Of a stretch of 47,587 bases of DNA, positions 35,451 to 44,713 are shown piece after piece. Source of the stretch: Bryobacteraceae bacterium (GTDB lineage: Bacteria > Acidobacteriota > Terriglobia > Bryobacterales > Bryobacteraceae); the NCBI GenBank assembly GCA_025980665.1, contig JAICXC010000028.1:1-47587 (forward strand), written 5' to 3'. The notes under the pieces are model-generated. The model saw nothing but the letters and a program-made list of their open reading frames with translations. It ran no database searches and had not been told where the DNA came from. Numbering within the stretch: the stretch's first letter is position 1; each line of letters begins with the position of its first letter. The position numbers and the translations under genes are program-made.

Positions 35451-36785
35451 TTAGCGGCGATACAGCTCTATGCGAGGATTGGCAGCGCGCACATCTTCTA
35501 CCTTCCGGAATCCCGCTTGGGCTAGCTTTTGACGAGCCTCGGCATACGCTGTTTCGTACTGATCGGGACTAAGCGCCAGGGCAATCGTCCCGGCTATCGT
35601 TAACGAATTTTCATCGCAGACGTGAAGTTGCGGCTCGAAGAAGAGGTACATGGTCCGTGCGCCAGTTGGTACGAAGACCGAGCATCCGGCGGTCTTTAGT
35701 TGGGACGCGGCGTCCTGCCAGCCTTCGCCCGGCTGCTGTGTCCAGTGAACATCTTCATACACCATCGCTGCGAGCAAGGCTACGGAAAGAACAATGCTCC
35801 AGCGGCGCACATAGGCGCTTGCCGCGATCGAGATACTGATCGGAACCAAAGCGAAGATCATTTGACGCGCGGCCAGAAAATATCCGAAGTAGGCATCGGC
35901 GGCCGGCACCAGCAGGAGAGGGATCAGTGCATACAGGGCCCAGAAGATTTTTTCTTTGCGGTACCAGGAGGACCACGCGAGCGCTACTACGATCGCAATG
36001 GCAGTGAGAGCCGCGCCCACGTAGCCAGTGCCCATCAGTTCGTGCGGAATTACCAATAGATCTTTGCCGCTGACGAAGAATCGCACGCCCGAACTCACAG
36101 CGCCCTGCCAGATCGCGTGAGCGTTGAGATACCAAGGAAGAAAAGCAAGTGACGCCACAGCCACCGCCGTTCCGGCGAGCCAAGACGCACGCACGTTTCT
36201 TTTCACCAGGACTACCCAGAGCAGATGCGCCACCGAAACAAAGATGCTATACGGCTGTGTGAACAAGCCGAGCGCGACCAGCGCGGTGTATCTAGCCGCT
36301 TTCCCGAGGATCGGCTTACGAACTAGTGAGAGAAATACTACGGTCGAGAACGCGCTCCAGCATGCGGCCTGTGCGTACGGTCTTGCCTCCAGCGCATATC
36401 GCATTGTCAGTGGAGAGATGGCGTACAGGACAGCCGCCAGCAGCGGCGCGCGCAAATTGGCTTGCCACGCGAGAATATACACGGCCACGCACGTCAATAC
36501 CGTGAACACAACACTCGGCAGCCGAACGGCGAAAACGGAATAACCGAATAGCCGGATCATCCAGAAATCGACCAGGTAGCCGAGCGGAACGCCCCCGGCA
36601 TTTCGGGGAACGAACGCGAGCACCCCATGCACATCGGAAGCGCCGCGGACTCCGTTGAGATCGATGATCTCGTCCATCCAGAGAGGTTTTACGGGAATCA
36701 GCAGGATCAGGGTCGCGGCATACAGGCCGAGGAAGATGTACAAAACGTGGCGAGATCGAAGCAGGGGCGTTCCCTTACTTAACAT
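35451..36785 (-). CDS. GT39-like integral-membrane glycosyltransferase
   Basis: A 444-residue protein with about ten hydrophobic segments. After TM1 (about 12-31) comes an acidic first loop, PLWMDEIIDLNGVRG, with the Asp-Glu pair typical of polyprenyl-phosphate-sugar-dependent GT-C enzymes. Then come VDFWMIRLFGYSVFAVRLPSVVF, split over a loop and helix, and YALEARPYA. The C-terminal 60 residues are soluble. It likely transfers a sugar or modifies a lipid-linked glycan on the outer face of the membrane; the substrate is unknown. It begins 7 bases after polA on the same strand and ends 41 bases before the cytochrome gene. It is less diagnostic than the broken GT39 near the left end. Confidence 0.78.
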   Translation of the reverse strand: MLSKGTPLLRSRHVLYIFLGLYAATLILLIPVKPLWMDEIIDLNGVRGASDVHGVLAFVPRNAGGVPLGYLVDFWMIRLFGYSVFAVRLPSVVFTVLTCVAVYILAWQANLRAPLLAAVLYAISPLTMRYALEARPYAQAACWSAFSTVVFLSLVRKPILGKAARYTALVALGLFTQPYSIFVSVAHLLWVVLVKRNVRASWLAGTAVAVASLAFLPWYLNAHAIWQGAVSSGVRFFVSGKDLLVIPHELMGTGYVGAALTAIAIVVALAWSSWYRKEKIFWALYALIPLLLVPAADAYFGYFLAARQMIFALVPISISIAASAYVRRWSIVLSVALLAAMVYEDVHWTQQPGEGWQDAASQLKTAGCSVFVPTGARTMYLFFEPQLHVCDENSLTIAGTIALALSPDQYETAYAEARQKLAQAGFRKVEDVRAANPRIELYRR

Positions 36786-36792
36786 CGGCGGT

Positions 36793-39306
36793 TTACTTGG
36801 CGTCCCGCCAGTTGTCGCCGACGCCCACGTCGACCACCATGGGAACGTCGAGCTTGCGCACGTTTTCCATCTCGGTTTTCACCATCGCGCGGATCTCATT
36901 TACTTCGCCGGGCGGAGCTTCGAATACCAGCTCGTCGTGGACCTGAAGCAGCATGCGCGTTTCCCTGCCCTTTAACTTTTCCGCGATCCGGATCATCGCC
37001 AGTTTAATCATATCGGCAGCGGTGCCCTGCAGGGGTGTGTTCACTGCGATACGCTCGGCAAAGTTCCGGGCCGCGGGATTGCGGCTGCTCATGTCCGGAA
37101 TTGGGCGTCGGCGGCCAAACAGAGTCACCGACAGCCCCGTTCGCCGGACTTCGGCAATGGTGTTATCGATGAAGCGGCGCACCCCGGCGTAGCGCTCGAA
37201 ATAAGCACGAATGTAGAGTTCGGCTTCTTTGCGATCGATTCCCAATTGCTTCGACAATCCGAACGGCGTCTGACCATAGACGATCCCGAAGTTGACGGCT
37301 TTAGCGTTGCGGCGCTGCTCCGACGTGATCATTAGCGGCGGGATTCCCATGACCTCGGCCGCGGTGCGCGTGTGAATATCCTCGCCGTTGCGGAAAGCAT
37401 CCATGAGAACAGGATCGTGAGACATATGCGCCAGGAGACGCAGCTCGATCTGGGAATAATCCGCGACGATCAGCTTCCAGCCGGGCTCTGGAACGAAAGC
37501 GGCACGGATTTCGCGTCCCAGCTCGGTGCGAATCGGGATGTTCTGAAGATTGGGATTTGACGACGACAGCCGTCCGGTGGCCGCGCCAACCTGGTTGAAA
37601 GTGGTGTGAACGCGGCCGGTCGCCGGATCGATCAACAAGGGAAGCGCGTCAGAATAAGTACCTTTGAGCTTCGAGAGCTGCCGATGCTCTAGTACCTTGC
37701 TAGCGATTTCATGCTCCTCCGCCAAATCCTCGAGCACGCCGGCGGCGGTAGAAATCACTTTGCCCTTGCCCATTTTGGTGGGCGCGGGCAGGTTCATATC
37801 CTCGAATAAAACTTTGCCCAATTGCTGCGGAGAACTAATGTTGAAGGTTTTGCCGGCGATCGCGCATATCTCAGTTGATAGACGCGAGATTTCCTCTTCC
37901 ATGCGCCCACTCATGTGGCGGAGTTGGATGGGGTCGACGCGAATCCCGATCTGCTCCATTCGCGCAAGCACGCGAATCAGCGGGAAATCGATGGTTTCAT
38001 ACACCTCCGCGAGGTTCTGCGATTCGACCTGCGGACGCAGCGTCCTGTACAACGCGAGAGTGGTATCGGCCTGCGCCGCGGGATCGGCGTCAAGCGGCCG
38101 CTCGAGATAGCGTTCTGAAAGTTTTGCTAGATCCGCCGAACCTGGGTCGGCGGTCAGCAGGAACCCATAGAGCATGGTGTCATGACGCAACCCAGGGGTT
38201 TCGCCAAAGTAGCGGATGAGCGACTTCAGATCATGGCCGACCGATACCTGCTCCGGGATTTTATCCAGCGCGAGCGACCGGGCCACCCCAGGCTTCGCCG
38301 AGAATCCCATGACCGGCTGCTCCATTACCTCGCCTACCGCGACTGCGAGAGGCGCATCAGCGGGAAGTGTTTGCAGCCATGTATCCAATTCTTCCTTCGA
38401 TGCGAGTTGCTGGTAATCGCGCTCTCGCGGAGCTTCCACCGCGGGCGCCAGGTCGCGTAGTAAACTCGAAAACTCGAGCGTCCGGTACAGGTCGCGTAAA
38501 GCGTCGACATCCATCTCGCGCATCACCAGCGACTCGATTTGGACCTCCACGGGTACATCGGTGTGGATGGTCGCGAGGCGCTTGCTCAGCAGAATCTGAT
38601 CGCGATGGTTCTGCAAGCTCTCGCGATAGGTCTTGCGCTCGACTTCCGCGGCATGCTCGATCGCACTCTCGACTGACCCGAACCGCGTGATCAGGTCGCG
38701 CGCGCCTTTATCGCCGATGCCGGGAGCGCCCGGTATGTTATCAACCGAGTCGCCCTTAAGCGCCAGCAGGTCCGCCACCTGATCGGGACGCACGCCCATG
38801 TACTTTTCCGTTTCGGCAGCGTCGTAGCACAAGTCGTCCTTCATGGGATTAATCATGCAGACATGATCGTTCACCAGTTGGAGCATGTCTTTGTCGCTGG
38901 AAATAATGACAACGTCCATACCCTGCTGCACGCCACGGCGGGCGAGCGTGCCGATCACGTCGTCGGCTTCAAAATTCGGATATTCAAGCACCGGAATCCG
39001 CATCGCGTCCAAGATCTTGCGAATCCAGGGAATCTGCTCCAGCAAATCAGGAGGAGTCTCGGTACGGGTGGCTTTGTAGGCTTCAAATACCTCGTCACGG
39101 AACGTAGGGCCTGAGCTTTCAAAAATCGCGGCGAGATAATCCGGCTTGTGCTGCGTTCGTAGCTTCCGGACCATGTTGTGGAAAATGTACACCGCTTCTG
39201 TGGAAAACCCCGACCCAGTGCGCATGGGAGGGGCCCCGGAGCGGGCTCGAGCATGATAGGCCCGAAAAATGAACCCAAAGGAATCAATCAGGAAGAGACG
39301 CGCCAC
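36793..39306 (-). CDS. polA: DNA polymerase I
   Basis: An 837-residue repair and primer-processing polymerase. The 5' nuclease domain (1-290) has FEADDVIGTLAR, SSDKDMLQLV and GDSVDNIPGAPGIGDKGA. The 3'-5' exonuclease-like domain has lost key acidic residues: LAVAVGEVM where D-x-E is expected, and GHDLKSLIRYF where the next Asp should be. The polymerase domain is intact: motif A VADYSQIELRLLAHMS, motif B RRNAKAVNFGIVYGQ, motif C LQVHDELVFE. Proofreading is probably absent, as in several bacterial PolA enzymes. GTG 39306 (VARLFLIDSFGF) matches the usual family start, although GGGAGG abuts it. A TTG 48 bases upstream is less likely. Confidence 0.95.
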   Translation of the reverse strand: MARLFLIDSFGFIFRAYHARARSGAPPMRTGSGFSTEAVYIFHNMVRKLRTQHKPDYLAAIFESSGPTFRDEVFEAYKATRTETPPDLLEQIPWIRKILDAMRIPVLEYPNFEADDVIGTLARRGVQQGMDVVIISSDKDMLQLVNDHVCMINPMKDDLCYDAAETEKYMGVRPDQVADLLALKGDSVDNIPGAPGIGDKGARDLITRFGSVESAIEHAAEVERKTYRESLQNHRDQILLSKRLATIHTDVPVEVQIESLVMREMDVDALRDLYRTLEFSSLLRDLAPAVEAPRERDYQQLASKEELDTWLQTLPADAPLAVAVGEVMEQPVMGFSAKPGVARSLALDKIPEQVSVGHDLKSLIRYFGETPGLRHDTMLYGFLLTADPGSADLAKLSERYLERPLDADPAAQADTTLALYRTLRPQVESQNLAEVYETIDFPLIRVLARMEQIGIRVDPIQLRHMSGRMEEEISRLSTEICAIAGKTFNISSPQQLGKVLFEDMNLPAPTKMGKGKVISTAAGVLEDLAEEHEIASKVLEHRQLSKLKGTYSDALPLLIDPATGRVHTTFNQVGAATGRLSSSNPNLQNIPIRTELGREIRAAFVPEPGWKLIVADYSQIELRLLAHMSHDPVLMDAFRNGEDIHTRTAAEVMGIPPLMITSEQRRNAKAVNFGIVYGQTPFGLSKQLGIDRKEAELYIRAYFERYAGVRRFIDNTIAEVRRTGLSVTLFGRRRPIPDMSSRNPAARNFAERIAVNTPLQGTAADMIKLAMIRIAEKLKGRETRMLLQVHDELVFEAPPGEVNEIRAMVKTEMENVRKLDVPMVVDVGVGDNWRDAK

Positions 39307-39424
39307 CTCCCTTATGGTATATGAGCCTTCCCAGGATTTGCGAATTTGCCACAAAAATACTACGACTGTGTCCTAAAAGACACGGCACAACACCAGCAAG
39401 TCATTTTTTTTCAGAAAGCTAGCG

Positions 39425-39443
39425 ACAACGTACTCCTCGTTGT
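39425..39443. repeat. 6-bp inverted repeat upstream of lpxC
   Basis: ACAACG (39425-39430) and CGTTGT (39438-39443) flank 7 bases, just before a possible -10 box TACAAT (39444-39449). It could be an operator or a chance repeat; a matching -35 box is not clear. Confidence 0.25.
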
Positions 39444-39486
39444 TACAATGTCGTCAGTACGTATTGATGCCTAGTTTGGAGCCAAA

Positions 39487-40380
39487 ATTCTGAGATTCGA
39501 GACGACGGTCCAACGGCCCGTCGAAGCCAGCGGCGTGGGGCTTCATTCGGGTGTTCCGGTCCGCATCCGTATCCTTCCGGCGCCTCCTTCCACCGGTATT
39601 GTCTTCGTACGCAGCGATTTGGATGGCTTTCAGATTCCAGCCAGCTGGCGTCACGTACAAAAAGTCAGCTATGCCACCAGCCTAATGCGTCAAGGGGTGC
39701 TGATTTCCACAACCGAACACCTGCTCAGCGTTTTCTACAGCATGAGCGTGGACAACGCGTACGTCGAAATCAATAACCTGGAAGTGCCGATCCTGGATGG
39801 CAGCGGGCAGCCCTTCGTCGAGCTGATCCGTAGCGCGGGAATCCGCGAATACCGCAAGCATCGGCGCTATCTGCGTATCCGGCGGCCGGTTTCGGTGGAA
39901 GGCGGCGGCAAGCGCATCACGATCCTGCCCTCGGACCGGTTCCTACTGACCTGCGAAGTTTATTTCCCGCATCCATTGGTAGAGCGGCAGACCCTCGAAA
40001 TCGAGGTGACGCCGGAGCGCTATGCGGCCGAAATCGCCCCGGCGCGAACGTTCGGCTTCGAATACGAGCTGGACCAGATGCGCAACATGGGGTTGATCCG
40101 CGGCGCATCGCTCGATAACGCCGTGTGCTTCGACCGCACCACGATTCTCAATAAGGGCGGCTTGCGCTTCCCGGATGAGTGCTGCCGACATAAGGCCCTG
40201 GATCTGATCGGCGATCTTGCGCTGATCGGCAAACCGCTGCTAGGTCACGTGATCGCGGAAAAAGCAGGACACGCGATGCATTTCGCGTTGGTTAACCGCA
40301 TCATGAACGATCCGACGCTTTACGAGATCCTGAGTTTCGATCAGCTCGCCGGACGTGTGGCCCACGCACTAGTATCCTAG
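39487..40380 (+). CDS. lpxC: UDP-3-O-acyl-N-acetylglucosamine deacetylase, non-canonical start
   Basis: The zinc deacetylase that commits UDP-3-O-acyl-GlcNAc to lipid A synthesis. Metal and catalytic motifs are TEHLLSVFYSM (first zinc His), HKALDLIGDLALIG (second zinc His and Asp) and EKAGHAMHFAL (catalytic His). The N-terminus must include VEASGVGLHSG, but upstream of it the frame has no ATG, GTG or TTG back to a TAG at 39472. GGAG (39478-39481) sits 5 bases before ATT (39487) and 8 before CTG (39490), so one of these is the likely start. GTG 39535 would delete the first strand. The gene is divergent from polA, 180 bases away, and precedes a phospholipid synthesis gene. Confidence 0.9.
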   Translation: MLRFETTVQRPVEASGVGLHSGVPVRIRILPAPPSTGIVFVRSDLDGFQIPASWRHVQKVSYATSLMRQGVLISTTEHLLSVFYSMSVDNAYVEINNLEVPILDGSGQPFVELIRSAGIREYRKHRRYLRIRRPVSVEGGGKRITILPSDRFLLTCEVYFPHPLVERQTLEIEVTPERYAAEIAPARTFGFEYELDQMRNMGLIRGASLDNAVCFDRTTILNKGGLRFPDECCRHKALDLIGDLALIGKPLLGHVIAEKAGHAMHFALVNRIMNDPTLYEILSFDQLAGRVAHALVS

Positions 40381-40385
40381 ACGGG

Positions 40386-40913
40386 TTGAAGCAGCTTCCC
40401 AATCTCCTGACGGCAGCACGGCTGCTGGCAGCACCTTACATTCTTTACCTGCTGTGGACCGCCGAGTACCGGACTGCGCTGGTCTGGTTCTCGATAGCAA
40501 GCTGCACCGATGTGCTGGACGGATTTATCGCCCGGCGATTTCAGGTTGCCTCACGCCTAGGCGCATTGCTCGATCCCATAGCCGATAAAGTCCTGCTCAG
40601 CGGTTCGTTCCTGATTCTCGGCCTGAAAGAGATTATTCCGTTCTGGTTGATGGCCTTGGTCCTGGGCCGCGACCTCCTGATCCTCGGCTTTGCGATCATA
40701 GCGCTTGCGCGCAAGCTCCGCCGCGATTTCCCGCCTTCGGTATGGGGCAAAGCGAGCACGGCGGCGCAGATTGCATATGTGCTCTTTGCCGTGGGTCATG
40801 CAGCCGCCATCACTCCTTTGATCGTGGCGACGATTCTGGGCTGGGTTGCCGCAGCGCTTACGCTCTGGAGCGGGATCGACTACTTCAGCAAAGTATCACG
40901 GCGAGTATCATGA
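40386..40913 (+). CDS. CDP-alcohol phosphatidyltransferase
   Basis: A 175-residue inner-membrane enzyme with about five hydrophobic helices. The complete CDP-alcohol motif is present: Asp-x2-Asp-Gly-x2-Ala-Arg in TDVLDGFIARR, then RLGALLDPIADK supplying the Gly and last two Asp. It opens LPNLLTAARLLAAPYILY, as in PgsA (phosphatidylglycerophosphate synthase) and related cardiolipin synthases; the sequence does not separate these. TTG 40386 starts 6 bases after the lpxC stop, so the two are cotranscribed, and argH follows 10 bases on. It joins lipid A and phospholipid synthesis in one unit. Confidence 0.88.
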   Translation: MKQLPNLLTAARLLAAPYILYLLWTAEYRTALVWFSIASCTDVLDGFIARRFQVASRLGALLDPIADKVLLSGSFLILGLKEIIPFWLMALVLGRDLLILGFAIIALARKLRRDFPPSVWGKASTAAQIAYVLFAVGHAAAITPLIVATILGWVAAALTLWSGIDYFSKVSRRVS

Positions 40914-40922
40914 AGGTACCGG

Positions 40923-42362
40923 ATGTCCGATCCTTTCCCTGCGCCGATTTACGCCGAAACAGTCCTGATCCACAACTTCGAAGACGCTAAAAAATACTTC
41001 CTGGGGGCGCTAATCGAGATCCATTACGCCCACACACGCATGCTCGCAGGATGCGGGCTACTGACTCGCGAGGAAGAGAGCAAACTGCTGGCGGTGCTAC
41101 ACGGCTTGGATCGGAATCGTATCGCGGCAGCGCACTTTGACGGCAGTTCTGAAGACTTATTTTTCTTTATCGAAGAATTGCTCGAAGAATCCGCCGGACG
41201 CGAGCTGGCGGGCAAGATGCACACGGCTCGCAGCAGGAACGACATCGCGGTGACGCTCTATCGCATGACGGCACGGCGCGACATCCTCGGAATGGCGCGC
41301 GCCGTGGCGGAACTTCGGAGTGTGCTGCTTAAGTTCGCCGCCGAACACGTCCTGACGATCATGCCGGCTCATACGCACACCCAACCCGCGCAGCCGACCA
41401 CTCTGGCGCATTATCTATTGGCCGCAATCGAGTTTCTGGCGCGCGACTCTGCACGGCTCCAGGCTGCGTTCGCACGCGTCAATCTGAGCCCGATGGGCGC
41501 CGCCGCGATCACCACGTCGGGATTCCCCATCGACCGTAATGCTACCGCGCGCCTTCTCGGGTTCGATGGTCTCGCCGAAAATTCCTACGGCGCCATCGCG
41601 TCGATCGATTACATCACCGAAACTGCGGCCGCCGTGGCCGTAGCCATGGTCAACGTCGGCAAGCTGGTCCAGGATTTGCTCCTATGGTCGACGCGAGAGT
41701 TCGGATATCTGCGCCTGGCCGACGCGTTCGTGCAAACCTCCAGCATCATGCCGCAGAAACGCAATCCCGTGGCGCTGGAGCACGTCCGCATCCTGGCTAG
41801 CCGTGCGTTGGGCGAAGCCCAGGCAGTGCTTACTTGCGCTCACAACACGCCGTTCGGCGACGTGAACGATAGCGAAGACGATCTTCAGCCACTGGTTTTC
41901 ACCATGTTCACGGACGCGCATCGCGCCCTTAAGCTACTGGCCGGCGCGCTCGGGACTGCCCAGGTCGATACGGCGCTGATGGCCAATCGAGCGCGGCGAG
42001 ATTTCCTGACGGTCACCGAGCTGGCCGATACGCTAGTCCGCCGCGAAGGGTTAAGCTTCCGGGAGGCGCACGGATTGGTCGCGGACGCTGTGCGATCCTG
42101 CGGCTCGCGCGACGATCCGGCCTCGCTGGCCGAGGCATTGCGAGCGTCCCGCCCCGCATTGAAACTTACGGATCAGGAGATGGAACGTTGCCTGGATCCC
42201 GAATACTTCGTGCAGGTCCGGACCGTGGCGGGCGGACCCGCCCGTGAACAGACATCCGCTGCCTTGGAGCGCGCTGGCGCCGAGCAACAGCGTATCGAGA
42301 CCTGGATCGCATCCACCGAAGGCACGCTGGACGCAGCCCGGGCAGCCGCTATAGCAAGATAA
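40923..42362 (+). CDS. argH: Argininosuccinate lyase, ArgH2-like branch
   Basis: A 479-residue fumarase/aspartase-superfamily lyase. The signature loop is TSSIMPQKRNPVALEH, with the catalytic Ser in SSIMPQ. Other conserved parts are GKMHTARSRND, AHTHTQPAQPTT, NLSPMGAAAITTSGFPI and NTPFGDVNDSEDDLQP. Several of these (QKRNP instead of QKKNP, FGDVNDSEDD) fit the divergent ArgH2 branch better than the main ArgH, so a substrate close to argininosuccinate is possible. No other arginine gene is nearby. ATG 40923 follows GGTACCGG poorly, but the N-terminus fits the family. The end overlaps the convergent peptidase by 14 bases. Confidence 0.83.
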   Translation: MSDPFPAPIYAETVLIHNFEDAKKYFLGALIEIHYAHTRMLAGCGLLTREEESKLLAVLHGLDRNRIAAAHFDGSSEDLFFFIEELLEESAGRELAGKMHTARSRNDIAVTLYRMTARRDILGMARAVAELRSVLLKFAAEHVLTIMPAHTHTQPAQPTTLAHYLLAAIEFLARDSARLQAAFARVNLSPMGAAAITTSGFPIDRNATARLLGFDGLAENSYGAIASIDYITETAAAVAVAMVNVGKLVQDLLLWSTREFGYLRLADAFVQTSSIMPQKRNPVALEHVRILASRALGEAQAVLTCAHNTPFGDVNDSEDDLQPLVFTMFTDAHRALKLLAGALGTAQVDTALMANRARRDFLTVTELADTLVRREGLSFREAHGLVADAVRSCGSRDDPASLAEALRASRPALKLTDQEMERCLDPEYFVQVRTVAGGPAREQTSAALERAGAEQQRIETWIASTEGTLDAARAAAIAR

Positions 42363-43518
42363 GTTTTTCTTGAATCTCGCCGGTCACGCGCGCGCGGGTC
42401 TCGTCTACGAACACGTCTACTTCGGATCGCACGCCGAAGTCCGGGAGATAGATCCCAGGCTCGATCGAGAAGCCAGTCCACGGAATCACGCGGCGTTCGT
42501 CGTGAGTCTCGAGGTTATCCATGTTGGCACCGGCGCCGTGAACTTCCACGCCAATCGAATGTCCCGTGCGATGAAAGAAGTACCCCGCATATCCCGCATC
42601 TCGAATATGCGCCCGAGCTGCATCATCCACCTGATAACCGCAGAGCGACTCTTTCGCGGCGACTGCGGTCTGGACCCGCGCAATCGCTTTGTCCCGCGCA
42701 TCGCGAACGATACCGAACACCTTTTCCATCGGCTCAGGCGGCCGTTCACCGCAATATCCGACCCACGTGATGTCGTAATAAACACCATCCGGAACATCCA
42801 GCTTCGCCCACATATCCAGAAGCACCAAGTCCCCGCGCCGGATCTCCGAGCAGCGTGCCTCCGTGGGATTGTAATGCGGATTCGACGCGTTCGCATTCAC
42901 CGCCACGTCGGGACCGTGATCCGTGATCAGACCGCCCGCGCGAAACTGGTCGAGGATATACTGCTGCACCTCCCATTCAGTGACACGCTCGCCTGCGTGC
43001 ACCTTGCTCGAAATTCGGGCAAACGCGTCAGCCCGAATCTTGTCGATGCGCCTCCCCGCTTCCAGGTGATGCTCAAGTTGCTGCTTGGTCCAGCGCGACT
43101 CGAAAAGCTGAACCAGATTCGCCGACGTAACCACGTCGATCCCCATTCCGCGAACCAATTCCACCGTTCCAGCGTCCACCATTGCGACGTACGGCACCGC
43201 GCAATTCGGCGAATACTGCATCGCAACGCGTTTGGCACTACCCAAAATGCCCCGCAGACCCTCGACTAATTCCTGCCAGCCGGCATATAGTCCAATTGCG
43301 CCCGGAAGATCCTTAAGGGTTTCGAATTCGATCTTGTGAGCCAATCCGCGGGGTTCGCCGCTCGCCGGAACGAAATAATACCAGCGGCGCGTCACCATCG
43401 AACCGGGCGTGAACTGCAGCACGCGATACGCCAGCGGATCACGCTGATGATGATCGAAAAACAGCCAGCCGTCCAATCCTTCATCCCGCAACGCCGTTTG
43501 GATTTCTGTCAGTCTCAT
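42349..43518 (-). CDS. Cytoplasmic M24-family metallopeptidase (Xaa-Pro peptidase-like)
   Basis: A 389-residue protein with no signal peptide, in contrast to the secreted M24 enzyme at 13082. The N-terminal creatinase domain spans about 1-155 (GLDGWLFFDHHQRDPLAYR). The catalytic domain has metal ligands in VLLDMWAK, VYYDITWVG, HRTGHSIGVEVHG, SIEPGIYLPD and RSEVDVFVD. Creatinase, prolidase and aminopeptidase P share this plan, so the substrate is open. ATG 43518 overlaps the ABC gene's stop (ATGA), indicating coupling; the longer frame to 43617 lies inside that gene and is rejected. Confidence 0.87.
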   Translation of the reverse strand: MRLTEIQTALRDEGLDGWLFFDHHQRDPLAYRVLQFTPGSMVTRRWYYFVPASGEPRGLAHKIEFETLKDLPGAIGLYAGWQELVEGLRGILGSAKRVAMQYSPNCAVPYVAMVDAGTVELVRGMGIDVVTSANLVQLFESRWTKQQLEHHLEAGRRIDKIRADAFARISSKVHAGERVTEWEVQQYILDQFRAGGLITDHGPDVAVNANASNPHYNPTEARCSEIRRGDLVLLDMWAKLDVPDGVYYDITWVGYCGERPPEPMEKVFGIVRDARDKAIARVQTAVAAKESLCGYQVDDAARAHIRDAGYAGYFFHRTGHSIGVEVHGAGANMDNLETHDERRVIPWTGFSIEPGIYLPDFGVRSEVDVFVDETRARVTGEIQEKLILL

Positions 43519-44702
43519 ACCGATATTCGCCGCCAGTTTACGCGGGTCCGGAAACTCGCGAGCCCCGCAACATCGCGCGCGTCCATTACCGAAAACGAAA
43601 TCACGTCGTCCAGCCAATCCTGGCTATAGCCGTCCGGATACTGGGTGGCAACCGTCAGTGTATAGTCCTGCCGGGTCAACAGGCAATCGAATACGAATTC
43701 GACCTCAAACGTTTGGCCCGCGCGCATGCATCCTGAGCCGACTTGTTCAATCCGCGTGTTCGTGCCGAATACATCGATGCCGAGGCGGTTGCGAATCAGG
43801 ATACCCACCACTGGATTCTCTAGGTCTTTTTCGGCTTTGGCGCGCACGATGATGGTCACAGGCTCGCCCGGCGCCACATTCTTATTCGGGAGCATCTCTA
43901 CTGAGAGTATTCGGCTCGCACCATCGCCGTGCCTATAGCTTCCGCCGAAACCTTCGCCGCCCGAACGTGGCGCATCCTGCCTTTCGAGCACCATCCCGAC
44001 GTAGCGATTCACTACCTCGCTCGGCGCACCATATGCCGCCACGCGGCCATCCACCATCAGCGCCGCACGATCCGACAGGCGTTTCACTAGTCCCAAATCG
44101 TGGGAAACGAAGAGCACCGTAACTTTGCGCTGCTTCAACTCTTCGAATTTCTTGATGCAGCGGTTGGCAAAGATCGCGTCACCCACCGCCAGCGCCTCGT
44201 CGACGATCAGGATTTCCGGATCCACGTGGATTGCCGTGGCGAAGGCCAGCCGCACATACATGCCGCTGGAATATTCCTTCACCGGACGATTCATGAAAGT
44301 GCCGATCTCGGCGAATTTCTCGATCTGAGGAAATGCGCGCTCCATCTCCGGCCGTGAGATCCCCAGAATCTCGCCGTTCAGGAAGACGTTTTCGCGGCCG
44401 CTAAACTCCGGATTGAAACCCGCCCCGAGCTCGAGCAGCGCCGCGATCCTGCCGCTCGCGAGCACGCGACCCCGCGTCGGCTCCAGAATCCCGCAGACGA
44501 TCTGCAGCAGGGTGCTTTTCCCGCTGCCATTCGGGCCGACGACACCCAGAACCTCGCCGCGCTCGATGCTGAGATTGACGTCACGAAGCGCCCAAAACTC
44601 GGACGGAGGCTGGTGTGGAACAAATGGCAGGATTTCGGTCAGCCGGTCCAGCGGCCGGCGGTACAAACGATACGCTTTCGAAACGTTTTGGACGTGGAGC
44701 AA
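43515..44702 (-). CDS. Wzt-like polysaccharide ABC transporter ATP-binding protein
   Basis: A 395-residue two-domain protein. The ATPase domain (about 1-240) has Walker A GPNGSGKST, Q-loop and glycan-type ABC sequence (LLELGAGFNPEFSGRENVFLNG), signature YSSGMYVRLAFA, Walker B ILIVDEALAVGD and H-loop FVSHDL. The C-terminal Wzt-like carbohydrate-binding domain (about 265-380: SVEMLPNKNVAPGEPV, FEVEFVFDCLLTRQDYTL) recognises the end of the exported glycan. TTG 44702 was chosen because it starts just before the conserved LLHVQNVSKAYRLY and 11 bases after the upstream gene. No permease partner is visible in this window. Confidence 0.88.
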   Translation of the reverse strand: MLHVQNVSKAYRLYRRPLDRLTEILPFVPHQPPSEFWALRDVNLSIERGEVLGVVGPNGSGKSTLLQIVCGILEPTRGRVLASGRIAALLELGAGFNPEFSGRENVFLNGEILGISRPEMERAFPQIEKFAEIGTFMNRPVKEYSSGMYVRLAFATAIHVDPEILIVDEALAVGDAIFANRCIKKFEELKQRKVTVLFVSHDLGLVKRLSDRAALMVDGRVAAYGAPSEVVNRYVGMVLERQDAPRSGGEGFGGSYRHGDGASRILSVEMLPNKNVAPGEPVTIIVRAKAEKDLENPVVGILIRNRLGIDVFGTNTRIEQVGSGCMRAGQTFEVEFVFDCLLTRQDYTLTVATQYPDGYSQDWLDDVISFSVMDARDVAGLASFRTRVNWRRISV

Positions 44703-44713
44703 CCGAGACCAGT

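Noticed and set aside
39369..39420. GTGTC...GACAC hairpin followed by a run of T between polA and lpxC, as an intrinsic terminator
   Set aside because: No forward gene ends there, and the T-run is about 27 bases from the stem, too far for a terminator.
42370..43269. Forward-strand 299-residue frame opposite the M24 peptidase
   Set aside because: It is rich in His/Arg with no motif, while the reverse frame has all five metal ligands.
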